Assembly (NCBI RefSeq): GCF_018100795.1 | Contig: NZ_JAGJDY010000008.1 | Location: forward strand, 186,001-250,000 | Source of the DNA: Alteromonas sp. MMG017 | GTDB lineage: Bacteria > Pseudomonadota > Gammaproteobacteria > Enterobacterales > Alteromonadaceae | Reading direction: 5' to 3' | Length of the DNA stretch: 64,000 bases | Shown: positions 1 to 8,844 of the stretch, in pieces | How positions within the stretch are numbered: the stretch's first letter is position 1 | Layout: each line of letters opens with the position of its first letter | Notes under the pieces: model-generated | What the model saw: only the letters and a program-made list of their open reading frames with translations | Told to the model about the DNA's origin: nothing | Databases searched by the model: none | Translations under genes and position numbers: made by a program

Positions 1-276
1 CCTTGGATAGTATTCTATTTAATGTATGGCTTTGTGGTATTTGTATTGGCTGTTGTGGCCAACAGAGACAAGCCACTTTACTACGCAGGTATTGATGGAG
101 CACTGCTTGGGCTCGCCAGTTACGGAGCATACAACCTAACTAACTACAGCATTGTTGAAGGGTTTACACTGTTTATCACGGTGATTGATTGGGCCTGGGG
201 CACCTTCTTAACCAGTGCAAGCGCAATGGCGGGCTGGGTGGGCTTTCAACAGGTGCGAAATAGTGAAGATAATTAA
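1..276 (+). CDS. DUF2177-like membrane protein, C-terminal part
   Basis: The reading frame is open from the first base of the window, so only the last 91 residues are present and the true start lies upstream. The visible part is hydrophobic, with about three membrane segments. It carries a Tyr-Asn-Leu-Thr-Asn stretch followed by an Ile-Asp-Trp-Ala-Trp-Gly-Thr stretch, which I associate with the DUF2177 family of small inner-membrane proteins. No function is known for that family. The gene is followed by a small hairpin and then by the prfB leader, so it looks like the end of a separate transcript. The family call rests on motif memory only. Confidence 0.6.
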   Translation, partial: PWIVFYLMYGFVVFVLAVVANRDKPLYYAGIDGALLGLASYGAYNLTNYSIVEGFTLFITVIDWAWGTFLTSASAMAGWVGFQQVRNSEDN

Positions 277-283
277 ACGCTAG

Positions 284-306
284 GCCGATTTTTAGTCGGC
301 TCTTTA
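284..306 (+). terminator. Weak hairpin after the DUF2177-like gene
   Basis: GCCGA at 284-288 pairs with TCGGC at 296-300 across a T-rich loop and is followed by TCTTT. The stem is only 5 bp, so this is a weak terminator candidate. Confidence 0.35.
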
Positions 307-393
307 AGCTGCCTTTTATTTCGTTAACCCCTATCAAATTTCGTCCAAATTCGGTACTATCCGCGGTCTTATTTTACAGTTGATAAGCGGACT

Positions 394-1492
394 ATGTTTG
401 AAGTAAACCCCGTTACCAATGCGATAAAAGATATCCGCGAGCGCACCGACGCGCTTAGGGGGTACCTTTGACTTTGATGCAAAGTCAGAGCGCTTAGAAG
501 AAGTTAACCGAGAGCTTGAGAGCTCTGAGGTATGGAACGAGCCAGAACGCGCACAAGCGTTAGGTAAAGAAAAGGTGGCCTTAGAGCTGGTTGTAGAAAC
601 AATTCACAACCTTGAACAGGGCACCGAAGACGTTGAAGGTTTGCTTGAACTCGCCGTTGAAGCAGAAGATGAAGAAACCTTCGATGAGGCCAACAAAGAA
701 CTAGAAGGCCTGCTTGAGCAACTTGAAAAGCTTGAGTTTCGCCGCATGTTCTCTCAGCCTAATGATGCCAACGATTGTTATATTGATATTCAATCTGGCT
801 CTGGCGGTACAGAAGCGCAAGATTGGGCTAATATGCTCCTTCGCATGTACCTTCGTTGGGGTGAGGCTCACGGCTTCAAAACCGAGCTTATTGAAGTATC
901 TGATGGCGACGTAGCGGGTATTAAAAGTGCTACCTTGCGTATTGCAGGTGAGTACGCTTTTGGTTGGTTACGTACCGAAACGGGCGTGCATCGCTTAGTG
1001 CGTAAGTCGCCATTTGACTCAGGGAACCGCCGTCATACGTCGTTTTCATCTGCCTTTGTTTACCCTGAAGTAGATGACGATATCGATATTGATATAGACC
1101 CTTCAGATTTGCGTATTGATACTTACCGCGCTTCGGGCGCGGGTGGTCAGCACGTAAACAGAACCGATTCAGCGGTGCGTATTACCCACGAACCTACAGG
1201 TATTGTAGTGCAGTGTCAGAACGACCGCTCGCAGCACAAGAACAAAGATCAGGCGATGAAGCAGTTGAAAGCTAAACTCTACGAGTATGAGCTTCAAAAG
1301 CAAAACGCCGAGAAACAAGCGATGGAAGACAGCAAGTCAGATATCGGTTGGGGAAGTCAAATTCGTTCATACGTACTAGACGACTCTCGCATTAAAGATT
1401 TGCGTACTGGCGTGGAAACACGCAACACTCAGGCCGTGCTAGATGGTGGCCTGGATAAATTTATCGAAGCCAGCCTTAAATCAGGGCTGTAA
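394..1492 (+). CDS. prfB: Peptide chain release factor 2, programmed +1 frameshift
   Basis: Release factor 2 recognises UGA and UAA stop codons on the ribosome and triggers peptide release. The gene is read as 394-468 joined to 470-1492, giving 365 residues, the same length as the E. coli protein. The first 25 codons end at an in-frame TGA (469-471), and a +1 shift moves ribosomes into the long frame. The codon-reading motif SPF falls at about residues 205-207. The universal GGQ that enters the peptidyl-transferase centre falls at about 250-252, in the context AGGQHVN. Expression is expected to be autoregulated, because scarce RF2 favours the frameshift. lysS follows after 25 bp, the same pair order as in E. 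coli, so the two are probably cotranscribed. Confidence 0.97.
457..472 (+). promoter_or_regulatory. RF2 programmed frameshift signal
   Basis: An internal Shine-Dalgarno-like AGGGGG lies at 457-462, three bases before the slippery CTTTGAC at 466-472. The CTT codon is followed by the TGA that RF2 itself decodes. Spacing and sequence match the well-known prfB recoding element. Confidence 0.96.
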
Positions 1493-1517
1493 TCCGAACA
1501 ACGAAAGTGAATAGGTT

Positions 1518-3074
1518 ATGACTGACCAACAAACCGACGAAAATAAATTAATTGCTGAGCGCCGAGCAAAACTAAGCGCAATTCGTGAGCAGTGCCGTGC
1601 AAATGGCTTCCCAAACAGCTTCCGTCGTGAAAACTATGCTGACGAACTTCAAGTCAAGTTCGGTGAACTAGATAAAGAAACCTTGCAAGAGCAAGGTAAC
1701 AAAGTAAGCATTGCTGGCCGTATTATGGCAAAGCGTGGCCCTTTCATGTTGCTTCAAGACATGACAGGTCGCATTCAAGCTTACGCAGATAAAGACACGC
1801 AAAAAGCCCTTAAAGCCCAATACGGCGCGCTAGATATTGGTGACATTATTGGTGTTGCTGGTGTATTGCATAAGTCGGGTAAAGGCGATTTATATGTGAA
1901 CATGGAAGAGTATGCATTGCTAACCAAAGCACTGCGCCCTCTACCTGAGAAGTTCCATGGCCTAAGCGACCAAGAAACTAAATATCGTCAGCGATACGTT
2001 GACCTTATTACCAGCGAACAAACCCGCAAAACCTTTATGATCAGAAGTAAGATTGTAAATGGTATTCGTAACTACCTAACTCAGCGCGACTTCCTTGAAG
2101 TAGAAACGCCTATGCTGCAGGTTATTCCTGGTGGTGCTACTGCGAAGCCGTTTGTTACTCACCATAATGCATTAGACATTGATATGTACTTGCGTATTGC
2201 CCCAGAGCTTTACTTGAAGCGCTTGGTGGTAGGTGGTTTCGAGCGTGTTTTCGAAATTAACCGTAACTTCCGTAACGAAGGGCTTTCTACGCGTCATAAC
2301 CCAGAGTTCACCATGTTGGAATTTTATCAGGCCTATGCTGATTTCAACGACCTGATGAACTTAACAGAAGACATGTTGCGTACCCTTGCCGAAGATATTC
2401 TTGGTTCTAGTGTTATTACTAACACCACCAAAGATACCGACGGGAACGTGGTTTCAGAAGTACAGTACGACTTTGGTAAGCCGTTTGAGCGCTTAAGCAT
2501 GGGCAACGCCATTTTGAAATACTGGCCAGAAGCCAATGAAGCCGCTATTCGCGACCCAGAAGCTAACCTTGATGCACTTAAAGCCATGGCGAAACAGTTG
2601 CATATTAAAGAGCCTGAAGTTGACGGTATCTGGGGCGCGGGTAAGTACCTATGTGAAATCTTCGAAGCTACAGCAGAAGAGAAGCTTGAACAGCCTACGT
2701 TTATTACTGAATACCCGTGGGAAGTATCGCCACTTGCACGTCGTAACGATGACAACCCGTTCATTACCGACAGGTTTGAATTCTTCGTTGGCGGTCGTGA
2801 GCTAGCAAACGGCTTCAGCGAGTTGAATGACTCTGAAGATCAAGCTAAGCGTTTCTCTAAGCAAGTTGAAGAGAAAGATGCTGGTGATGATGAAGCGATG
2901 CACTACGACGAAGATTACATTCGTGCACTAGAGTATGGTTTACCGCCTACCGCTGGTGAAGGTATTGGTATCGACCGTTTGGCCATGCTATTTACTGATA
3001 GCCCAACGATTAAAGACGTGATTTTATTCCCGCATATGAAACCTGAAGTGTCGAAAGGCGCTGAAGAAGAGTAA
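1518..3074 (+). CDS. lysS: Lysyl-tRNA synthetase (class II)
   Basis: This enzyme charges tRNA-Lys with lysine, using ATP, in the cytoplasm. The 518-residue length fits bacterial class II LysRS (about 505). An N-terminal OB-fold anticodon-binding domain spans roughly residues 60-150 and is followed by the catalytic core. Class II motif 2 is visible as [14 protein letters not shown], and motif 3 as [12 protein letters not shown] near the C-terminus. The start ATG lies 25 bp after prfB, which supports an operon. I see no convincing terminator in the roughly 95 bp before the convergent gene at 3170. Confidence 0.97.
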   Translation: MTDQQTDENKLIAERRAKLSAIREQCRANGFPNSFRRENYADELQVKFGELDKETLQEQGNKVSIAGRIMAKRGPFMLLQDMTGRIQAYADKDTQKALKAQYGALDIGDIIGVAGVLHKSGKGDLYVNMEEYALLTKALRPLPEKFHGLSDQETKYRQRYVDLITSEQTRKTFMIRSKIVNGIRNYLTQRDFLEVETPMLQVIPGGATAKPFVTHHNALDIDMYLRIAPELYLKRLVVGGFERVFEINRNFRNEGLSTRHNPEFTMLEFYQAYADFNDLMNLTEDMLRTLAEDILGSSVITNTTKDTDGNVVSEVQYDFGKPFERLSMGNAILKYWPEANEAAIRDPEANLDALKAMAKQLHIKEPEVDGIWGAGKYLCEIFEATAEEKLEQPTFITEYPWEVSPLARRNDDNPFITDRFEFFVGGRELANGFSELNDSEDQAKRFSKQVEEKDAGDDEAMHYDEDYIRALEYGLPPTAGEGIGIDRLAMLFTDSPTIKDVILFPHMKPEVSKGAEEE

Positions 3075-3169
3075 GCTGTGTGGATGACGTTACGAATAAG
3101 TGACGTTATGCCTAAGTGACTTTATGAGTACGTTATAAAAAACAGCTTTATAAAAACAACTTACAGCGC

Positions 3170-4273
3170 TTATGTTAAACGCGCAGTGATTTGTTTTGTA
3201 AGAAGGGTGTTGAGGGGAACTTCAATACCCTTTTTTTGTGCCATTTTGACAATATACCCATTAATGGCTTCAATTTCCGTTTGTCGATGGTGTAGCACGT
3301 CTTGGTGCATACTGGAGTAGTTATTGCCGGTAAGGCTTGCGACTTTAATTACTTGCTGTTCAATTTCAATCGCATCAAAGCACTGCCCACATGCATTTGC
3401 CACTTGAGCAAATTCTTCACAAAGCGTTTTACGTTCATTAGCAAACTGCTCACCAGCAATATGGCTATTGGTTATATTATTCAGGGCTGTTAATGGGTTT
3501 ATCACCACATTGATAGCAAGCTTGGCCCACAATGCCTGCATGATGTCAGCTTGGTAATTCACTGGTGGAAGCAGCGCATGCAAAGTGTGACACACACTTT
3601 TCACCCACTCAGGCATGGCTGAGTGTTCGTGCGAAAGCAAATGAGGGGCAATACCAATCTGAGTAGCGCCCTCGCCAGTGTAAATAGCCTGAGTTTCCGT
3701 GCGCTTCATGGCCCCATGGCTGGTGGTAGCAAGCAGCAATGGTTGGCTTGGTGGCAATATCGATTTCGCAATTTCATACCCACCCATACCATTATGTAAA
3801 AGCACAACTGGCGTGTTACCCCCTAAAAATGGCAACCATTGAATAAGCGCGTCTTTTAAGTGGTGTACCTTTAAAGGCAATACCAAAATGTCGTTATCAG
3901 AAAGGTGAGGTTTGGTACTGCTTATTTGCGTAACGGGGTATTCGGAACCGTCAATCCATTCTACGAAATAGGGGGTGAGTGTCCCATTGTCATACTTCTC
4001 ATCGTCATTTTGTGAATAGAGTGTGGGTGTCTCAGTTTTAGGTTGCTCACTATTATGTTGTTTAAGGCTAGTTTTCTGAAAACCAGATTTATCAACTTGA
4101 GATACAAGGCTTCTTGGGTAAAGCGCGTAAGGCATGGTTTGTTTTTCGGCAGCTCCTGCGAGTAAAGAGCCAATAGCGCCGCTGCCTACAATGTGGATTT
4201 TTTTTATCGCGATCTGCTCAGCCTTTAAGTTTTCTGTTTCCTGCACGCCTTGCTTTGCCTTTTCACCTTTCAT
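3170..4273 (-). CDS. 2-dehydropantoate 2-reductase family protein (PanE/ApbA-like)
   Basis: The protein belongs to the ketopantoate reductase family, which makes pantoate for coenzyme A with NADPH. The N-terminal nucleotide-binding loop reads IVGSGAIGSLLAG at about residues 28-40. The C-terminal half contains the helical ApbA_C-type region with LWAKLAINVVINPLTAL, including the conserved Lys and Asn. At 367 residues it is about 60 longer than E. coli PanE. The extra length is a polar segment, roughly residues 55-110, rich in Gln, Ser, Thr and Asp. It starts 8 bp after the pseudouridine synthase stop and is the last gene of a three-gene minus-strand operon. A paralogue acting on another 2-oxo acid cannot be excluded. 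Confidence 0.8.
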   Translation of the reverse strand: MKGEKAKQGVQETENLKAEQIAIKKIHIVGSGAIGSLLAGAAEKQTMPYALYPRSLVSQVDKSGFQKTSLKQHNSEQPKTETPTLYSQNDDEKYDNGTLTPYFVEWIDGSEYPVTQISSTKPHLSDNDILVLPLKVHHLKDALIQWLPFLGGNTPVVLLHNGMGGYEIAKSILPPSQPLLLATTSHGAMKRTETQAIYTGEGATQIGIAPHLLSHEHSAMPEWVKSVCHTLHALLPPVNYQADIMQALWAKLAINVVINPLTALNNITNSHIAGEQFANERKTLCEEFAQVANACGQCFDAIEIEQQVIKVASLTGNNYSSMHQDVLHHRQTEIEAINGYIVKMAQKKGIEVPLNTLLTKQITARLT

Positions 4274-4281
4274 TTCTTACA

Positions 4282-5115
4282 TCAAGCCTTGCTAACTAAC
4301 TGTAATAAAGAAGGGGCGATCTCGGGCCAGGTGAAAGTATCTGGTTCAGGCAATTCAGCTAACCAAGTCGCCACTTCACTGTCAGTGAATAAATCACCTT
4401 CTAATATGGGGGCTTTCACTGAAATAGTGCGAGAGGGTAGGGGAATGCTTAACCAGCCGGCGTGCAAATGCAATATATCGGATGGTGCGCCACTATAAAG
4501 TGTGTCACCAAGTATGGCTGCGCCAACACTTTTAAGGGCGACTCGAATTTGATGGGTTTTGCCCGTAAGCGGTTTTACGATAAAACCGCGATAGCCAGGT
4601 TTGGCTGACTGACTAAAAAATTGAGTGACTGCAGGGTTATCTTTGCTTTTAAGTAACATGAACTGGCCGCCGCGGCGGTTTTTCATATCACCGACAATAG
4701 TACCTTGTTTCTTTTTCGGCTTGTCGGCACTAATAGCAAGGTAGTACTTACTGACTTGGCGTGTCGCAAAGGAATCACCAATAAGTGCTGCTGTCTGTGC
4801 ATTTTTGGCTAAACACAAACAGCCGGACGTGCCGGTATCTAAGCGATGACAAAGATGAAGCTGGCTATAACCGGTTTGTTTCCTAAGTAGGCTGACAATA
4901 CCTAATGTATGGGTGTCTATGTTGCTGTCTATGTTTCTGAGACTGCCTGAGTCTGCGCTTTCACCGGTTCTTATATTTTTACCAGCCCCAGTGCTCTTGG
5001 CATTTTCAGTATTAGCAGTATCCGCAATATTTGCACTGTCATGCATGGCGATGCCGGAAGGCTTGTTGACGATAAGCACATCGTTATCGTCAACTAAGAT
5101 AGGAATTTCGTTCAC
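4282..5115 (-). CDS. RluA-family RNA pseudouridine synthase
   Basis: The protein isomerises specific uridines in rRNA or tRNA to pseudouridine. The signature HRLDTGTSGCLCLAK carries the catalytic Asp. An N-terminal IVNKPSGIAMH motif and a C-terminal GKTHQIRVALKSVG motif complete the family pattern. I cannot tell which RNA site it modifies; it resembles the short RluA-like enzymes without an S4 domain. Between KPSG and the catalytic motif sits a low-complexity polar insertion of about 45 residues (near residues 27-70). The start is GTG, placed directly against the TAG of the upstream Hpt gene, so translation is probably coupled. Confidence 0.85.
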   Translation of the reverse strand: MNEIPILVDDNDVLIVNKPSGIAMHDSANIADTANTENAKSTGAGKNIRTGESADSGSLRNIDSNIDTHTLGIVSLLRKQTGYSQLHLCHRLDTGTSGCLCLAKNAQTAALIGDSFATRQVSKYYLAISADKPKKKQGTIVGDMKNRRGGQFMLLKSKDNPAVTQFFSQSAKPGYRGFIVKPLTGKTHQIRVALKSVGAAILGDTLYSGAPSDILHLHAGWLSIPLPSRTISVKAPILEGDLFTDSEVATWLAELPEPDTFTWPEIAPSLLQLVSKA

Positions 5116-5673
5116 CTAGGCTTTTTCAAGCAATTTAATGGCTTCGTCGTAGTCTAGTTCGTCTACCGCCTCTTCAATTTCTTGCTTCGTTTCAGCAGGA
5201 AGTGAAAGCACACTTAGCCACTCATCAAGCGTTGACTGGGAAATGAATTCACTGGCTTTTAATGCGGCAATAAATTGATCGCGAGCTTGTGCCGCCACGG
5301 CGCTAGTTGCTTCAGGCGCTGCGGGCTCAGGCGCTGCCGATAGTGCATCAACAGCCGCTATGGTTTCATCAACGAGAGCAGAAAAGCTGGCGTAGTCATC
5401 GGGAAGGCATTTGTCGTTTCTAACACTTGCTTCAACCGGCTTACTGGCGTGATGCAAAGCAAATAACCCTAAGTTACCTGCCACACCTTTTAGCGTGTGA
5501 ATTAAAGAATATGCGTCGTCGAAATTACCTTCTTTCACTAATCTCTGTAAATCATCGTTTGCTGAGCGATATTCATCCGAAAACTTATTTAATAAGGTTA
5601 ACAACAGTGTTTTATTACCACTTAGTTGAGACATGCCAAATTCAAAATCTAAGACTGTTGCGGGCTGATCCAT
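5116..5673 (-). CDS. Hpt-domain phosphotransfer protein
   Basis: The 185-residue protein has a four-helix histidine phosphotransfer domain. The active-site motif SLIHTLKGVAGNLGL (His at about residue 59) matches the HxLKGxxxxxG pattern of Hpt modules. The C-terminal 80 residues are acidic and alanine-rich with no recognised domain. Stand-alone Hpt proteins relay phosphate between hybrid kinases and response regulators; no partner kinase is adjacent. It is the first gene of a run with the pseudouridine synthase and the PanE-like gene, which says little about its role. The GNLGL ending resembles Hpt domains carved from hybrid kinases. Confidence 0.82.
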   Translation of the reverse strand: MDQPATVLDFEFGMSQLSGNKTLLLTLLNKFSDEYRSANDDLQRLVKEGNFDDAYSLIHTLKGVAGNLGLFALHHASKPVEASVRNDKCLPDDYASFSALVDETIAAVDALSAAPEPAAPEATSAVAAQARDQFIAALKASEFISQSTLDEWLSVLSLPAETKQEIEEAVDELDYDEAIKLLEKA

Positions 5674-5903
5674 ATAAGTTCCTTTAACTACGTTTCTGTA
5701 CTGTGTTCACTGTCAGTGTATTTCAGAATTTTATAAATTAATACAATGATAGCAAGTCAGAGCAAGTAAAGCGTTAAAAAGTCTGGTAGTCTTCGATGAA
5801 ACGTATGCCCCAGGCCATTGTCTCAACGGTTGTATTATTATAGACGCTAGTGTGATGCGAGTTAAATGTATTACAAAAGCGAGGCCACCTAGAAGGATCC
5901 AGC

Positions 5904-8753
5904 ATGTCAGGAAGTTTGGCGTTTCGCCTTATTGTTGCAGTTTTTGCTATTAGCGTACTTAACGGATGCCAGCGGGCAAACGTAGATATCCCCGCCGATA
6001 GCTCCGCAGTTACTATCCCCTACGAAAAGTACACGCTCAGTAATGGATTAACGGTTATTCTCCACGAAGACCATTCAGATCCCCTCGTTCATGTGGATGT
6101 GACGTACCACGTAGGCTCTGCCCGAGAAGAAGTGGGTAAGTCTGGTTTTGCACACTTTTTTGAGCATATGATGTTTCAAGGCTCGAAACATGTAGCAGAT
6201 GAACAGCATTTTAAGGTGATTACAGAAGCCGGTGGCAGTTTAAACGGCTCGACAAATACCGACAGAACCAATTATTACGAAACTGTGCCTGCCAACCAGC
6301 TTGAAAAAGTGTTGTGGCTTGAAGCAGATCGCATGGGGTATTTGCTTGAAGCGGTAAATCAAACTAAATTCGAAAACCAACGTGAAACGGTTAAGAACGA
6401 GCGTGCTCAGCGAGTAGATAACCAGCCTTACGGGCTAAGACACGAGCTAAATGGCGAAGCCATGTATCCAGAAGGGCATCCCTATTCTTGGATGACCATT
6501 GGTTATGTTGAAGACTTAGACCGGGTTAATGTAAACGACCTTAAAGCCTTTTTTAAACGCTGGTATGGGCCCAACAATGCGGTGTTAACCATAGGTGGTG
6601 ACATAGACGCGGCAAAAACGAAGAAGTTAATTGCCCAATACTTCGGTGATATTCCAAAGGGGCCTGAGGTAAAAGATCCTGAGCCTCAGCCTGTGACCTT
6701 ATCTGAAACGCGCTATATGACGTTAGAAGATAAGGTACACTTACCCTTACTACAAATCACTTTCCCTACGGTATATGCACGTCACCCTGATGAAGCACCG
6801 TTAGATGTACTCTCTGACATTCTAGGCGGCGGCAAAACGTCTTTATTTTATAAAAATTTAGTAAAAGAAGGCATGGCTGTCCAAGCTGTCGTGTCACACC
6901 CATGCCGGGAACTTGCCTGTGAATTTCAATTAATTGCCTTGGCTAATCCAGCAAAAGTGCAGTCACTGGATGAGCTTCAAAAAGTAATAGAAGCCACTCT
7001 GGCTGAATTCGAAACCCGCGGTGTTAAACCTGACGATTTAGCGCGAACCAAAGGCAGTATAGAAGCCTCTACCGTATTTGGCCTACAAAGCGTAGCCGGT
7101 AAAGTGACTGCGCTTGCGGCTAATGAAACTTTTTATCAAACTCCAGATTTAGTGTCTGAAGATATCGCGCGATATAATTCTGTCACCGCTGAAGACGTGA
7201 TGCGTGTCTATAAGAAATATATCAAAAGCGCTAATAGTGTGGTGTTGAGTATTGTGCCTAAAGGCCAGCCGCAACTGCAGGCTGCGGAGCCCACGTTTGA
7301 ACGCCCGGTTCGAACACTGCCTGAAACGCAGCCCGAAACAAAACCAGACAATCATGAATATACGTCTTCACCATCTAGTTTCGATAGAACCGTACAACCG
7401 AAAGCCGGTGAGGCTCCTGTAGTCACAGTGCCGGATTATTGGGAGCGTGAACTAGCAAATGGTGTGAATGTACTTGGCGTCACGATGAGTGAAACGCCTA
7501 CTGTAGCCCTTACCATCAGTATGGATGGTGGTATGTTGCTAGATGCTGAGGGTAAAGCAGGTACAGCGTATCTCACCGCATTAATGATGAATGAATCTAC
7601 ACAAAACTACACAAATGAAGAGTTAGCGAACGAGTTAGCTAAATTAGGCAGTTCAATTCGCTTTAGTGCAGCTGGCCGATACTCACAGGTATATGTGTCT
7701 ACGTTAACTAAAAACGTAATGCCAACTTTGGCATTACTAAAAGAGAAGTTCTTTAATCCTGCTTTTGCAGAAAGTGATTTCATTCGAATGAAAGAGCGGG
7801 TGTTGCAAGGCTTGCAGCAGCAAGCGAAAACGCCGTCAAGTTTGGCTCGACGTGCGCGAGATTTAGTATTGTTTGGTGCCGATAATCGTGTAAGCCTTCC
7901 TGATGAAGGCACCATTGAAACGGTTCAGTCCATCACACTTGACGATGTGAAGCAGTTTTATAATCAGTATTATTCACCCAGTAAAGCGAGTGCGGTAGTC
8001 GTGGGTAATATGAGTTCTGATGCGGTGGTAGATGCATTAGATTTCATGTCGAATTGGAAGGGTGAGGCTTATACCTTTGAAGATTATGATGCTTTCCCTA
8101 CTTACGATAAGAACCAAGTGTTTTTGGTCGATAGCCCCAGTGCAGTGCAGTCGGTGGTTTATATTGTTAAACGTAGCCTACCTTTTGATGCAACTGGCGA
8201 TTACTTTAAATCTCGTTTAGTGAACTTCCCGCTAGGTGGCGGCTTTAACAGCCGAATAAACCTGAATTTACGAGAAGATAAAGGCATTACCTATGGTGCG
8301 AATAGTGCGTTCATGGGAGGTAAAACCCTAGGTTGGTTTGAAGTTGGAACTGATTTAACGGCGGCGAATACTGCCCAGGGCATTACTGAAGTTTTTAAAG
8401 AAATAAATCAGTACATCGACAAAGGGGCGACGGATGAAGAAATTCAATTTATGCGCAACGCGTTTACATTAAGTGATGCTTTGGAGTTTGAAACCCCCAA
8501 TAGCAAAGCGCGCTTTCTTCGCCAGTTGCAAAGTTATGGCCTTGAAAAAGGGTACCGAAACGAGCAAATTGAGATAATTAATAGCATCAGCAAAGACGAG
8601 ATAAACGCACTGGCTAAGCAATATTTGTCGACAGATGCGTTGCAAGTTATCGTTGTTGGCGATAAAGAAGCGATTCTTGAGCAATTAGAGTCGTTAAATA
8701 TGCCGATCATCGAATTATCGGTAGATACCAATAGTCGAGAAAAGATAAACTGA
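5904..8753 (+). CDS. M16 family zinc metallopeptidase, two-module lipoprotein
   Basis: A 949-residue protein with two M16 (insulinase/pitrilysin) modules in tandem. The first module has the inverted zinc motif HFFEH at residues 84-88 and a downstream ETVKNERAQR that should supply the third ligand, so it is the active half. The second module, after about residue 490, has the fold pattern but no HxxEH, as is usual for the partner half. The N-terminus ends in LNGC, with Cys at 22, indicating a lipoprotein exported to the periplasmic face of a membrane. A Shine-Dalgarno-like AGAAGGA precedes the ATG. It probably degrades peptides in the periplasm. It stands alone between a divergent operon and gshA. 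Confidence 0.92.
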   Translation: MSGSLAFRLIVAVFAISVLNGCQRANVDIPADSSAVTIPYEKYTLSNGLTVILHEDHSDPLVHVDVTYHVGSAREEVGKSGFAHFFEHMMFQGSKHVADEQHFKVITEAGGSLNGSTNTDRTNYYETVPANQLEKVLWLEADRMGYLLEAVNQTKFENQRETVKNERAQRVDNQPYGLRHELNGEAMYPEGHPYSWMTIGYVEDLDRVNVNDLKAFFKRWYGPNNAVLTIGGDIDAAKTKKLIAQYFGDIPKGPEVKDPEPQPVTLSETRYMTLEDKVHLPLLQITFPTVYARHPDEAPLDVLSDILGGGKTSLFYKNLVKEGMAVQAVVSHPCRELACEFQLIALANPAKVQSLDELQKVIEATLAEFETRGVKPDDLARTKGSIEASTVFGLQSVAGKVTALAANETFYQTPDLVSEDIARYNSVTAEDVMRVYKKYIKSANSVVLSIVPKGQPQLQAAEPTFERPVRTLPETQPETKPDNHEYTSSPSSFDRTVQPKAGEAPVVTVPDYWERELANGVNVLGVTMSETPTVALTISMDGGMLLDAEGKAGTAYLTALMMNESTQNYTNEELANELAKLGSSIRFSAAGRYSQVYVSTLTKNVMPTLALLKEKFFNPAFAESDFIRMKERVLQGLQQQAKTPSSLARRARDLVLFGADNRVSLPDEGTIETVQSITLDDVKQFYNQYYSPSKASAVVVGNMSSDAVVDALDFMSNWKGEAYTFEDYDAFPTYDKNQVFLVDSPSAVQSVVYIVKRSLPFDATGDYFKSRLVNFPLGGGFNSRINLNLREDKGITYGANSAFMGGKTLGWFEVGTDLTAANTAQGITEVFKEINQYIDKGATDEEIQFMRNAFTLSDALEFETPNSKARFLRQLQSYGLEKGYRNEQIEIINSISKDEINALAKQYLSTDALQVIVVGDKEAILEQLESLNMPIIELSVDTNSREKIN

Positions 8754-8798
8754 GTATCTGATAGCAAGTCATTGGTAATATTGACTTGAATTTAATAC

Positions 8799-8825
8799 GT
8801 TGTTCCCCATTTTGAGGGGAACAAC
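8799..8825. terminator. Strong hairpin between the M16 gene and gshA
   Basis: GTTGTTCCCC (8799-8808) pairs perfectly with GGGGAACAAC (8816-8825) across a 7-nt loop. There is no T-run on the plus strand after it, so it may be a processing or attenuator hairpin rather than a classical terminator. The GGGGAACA core recurs in the hairpin at 20004-20029. Confidence 0.55.
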
Positions 8826-8844
8826 TCATCCATGGATATGAACA

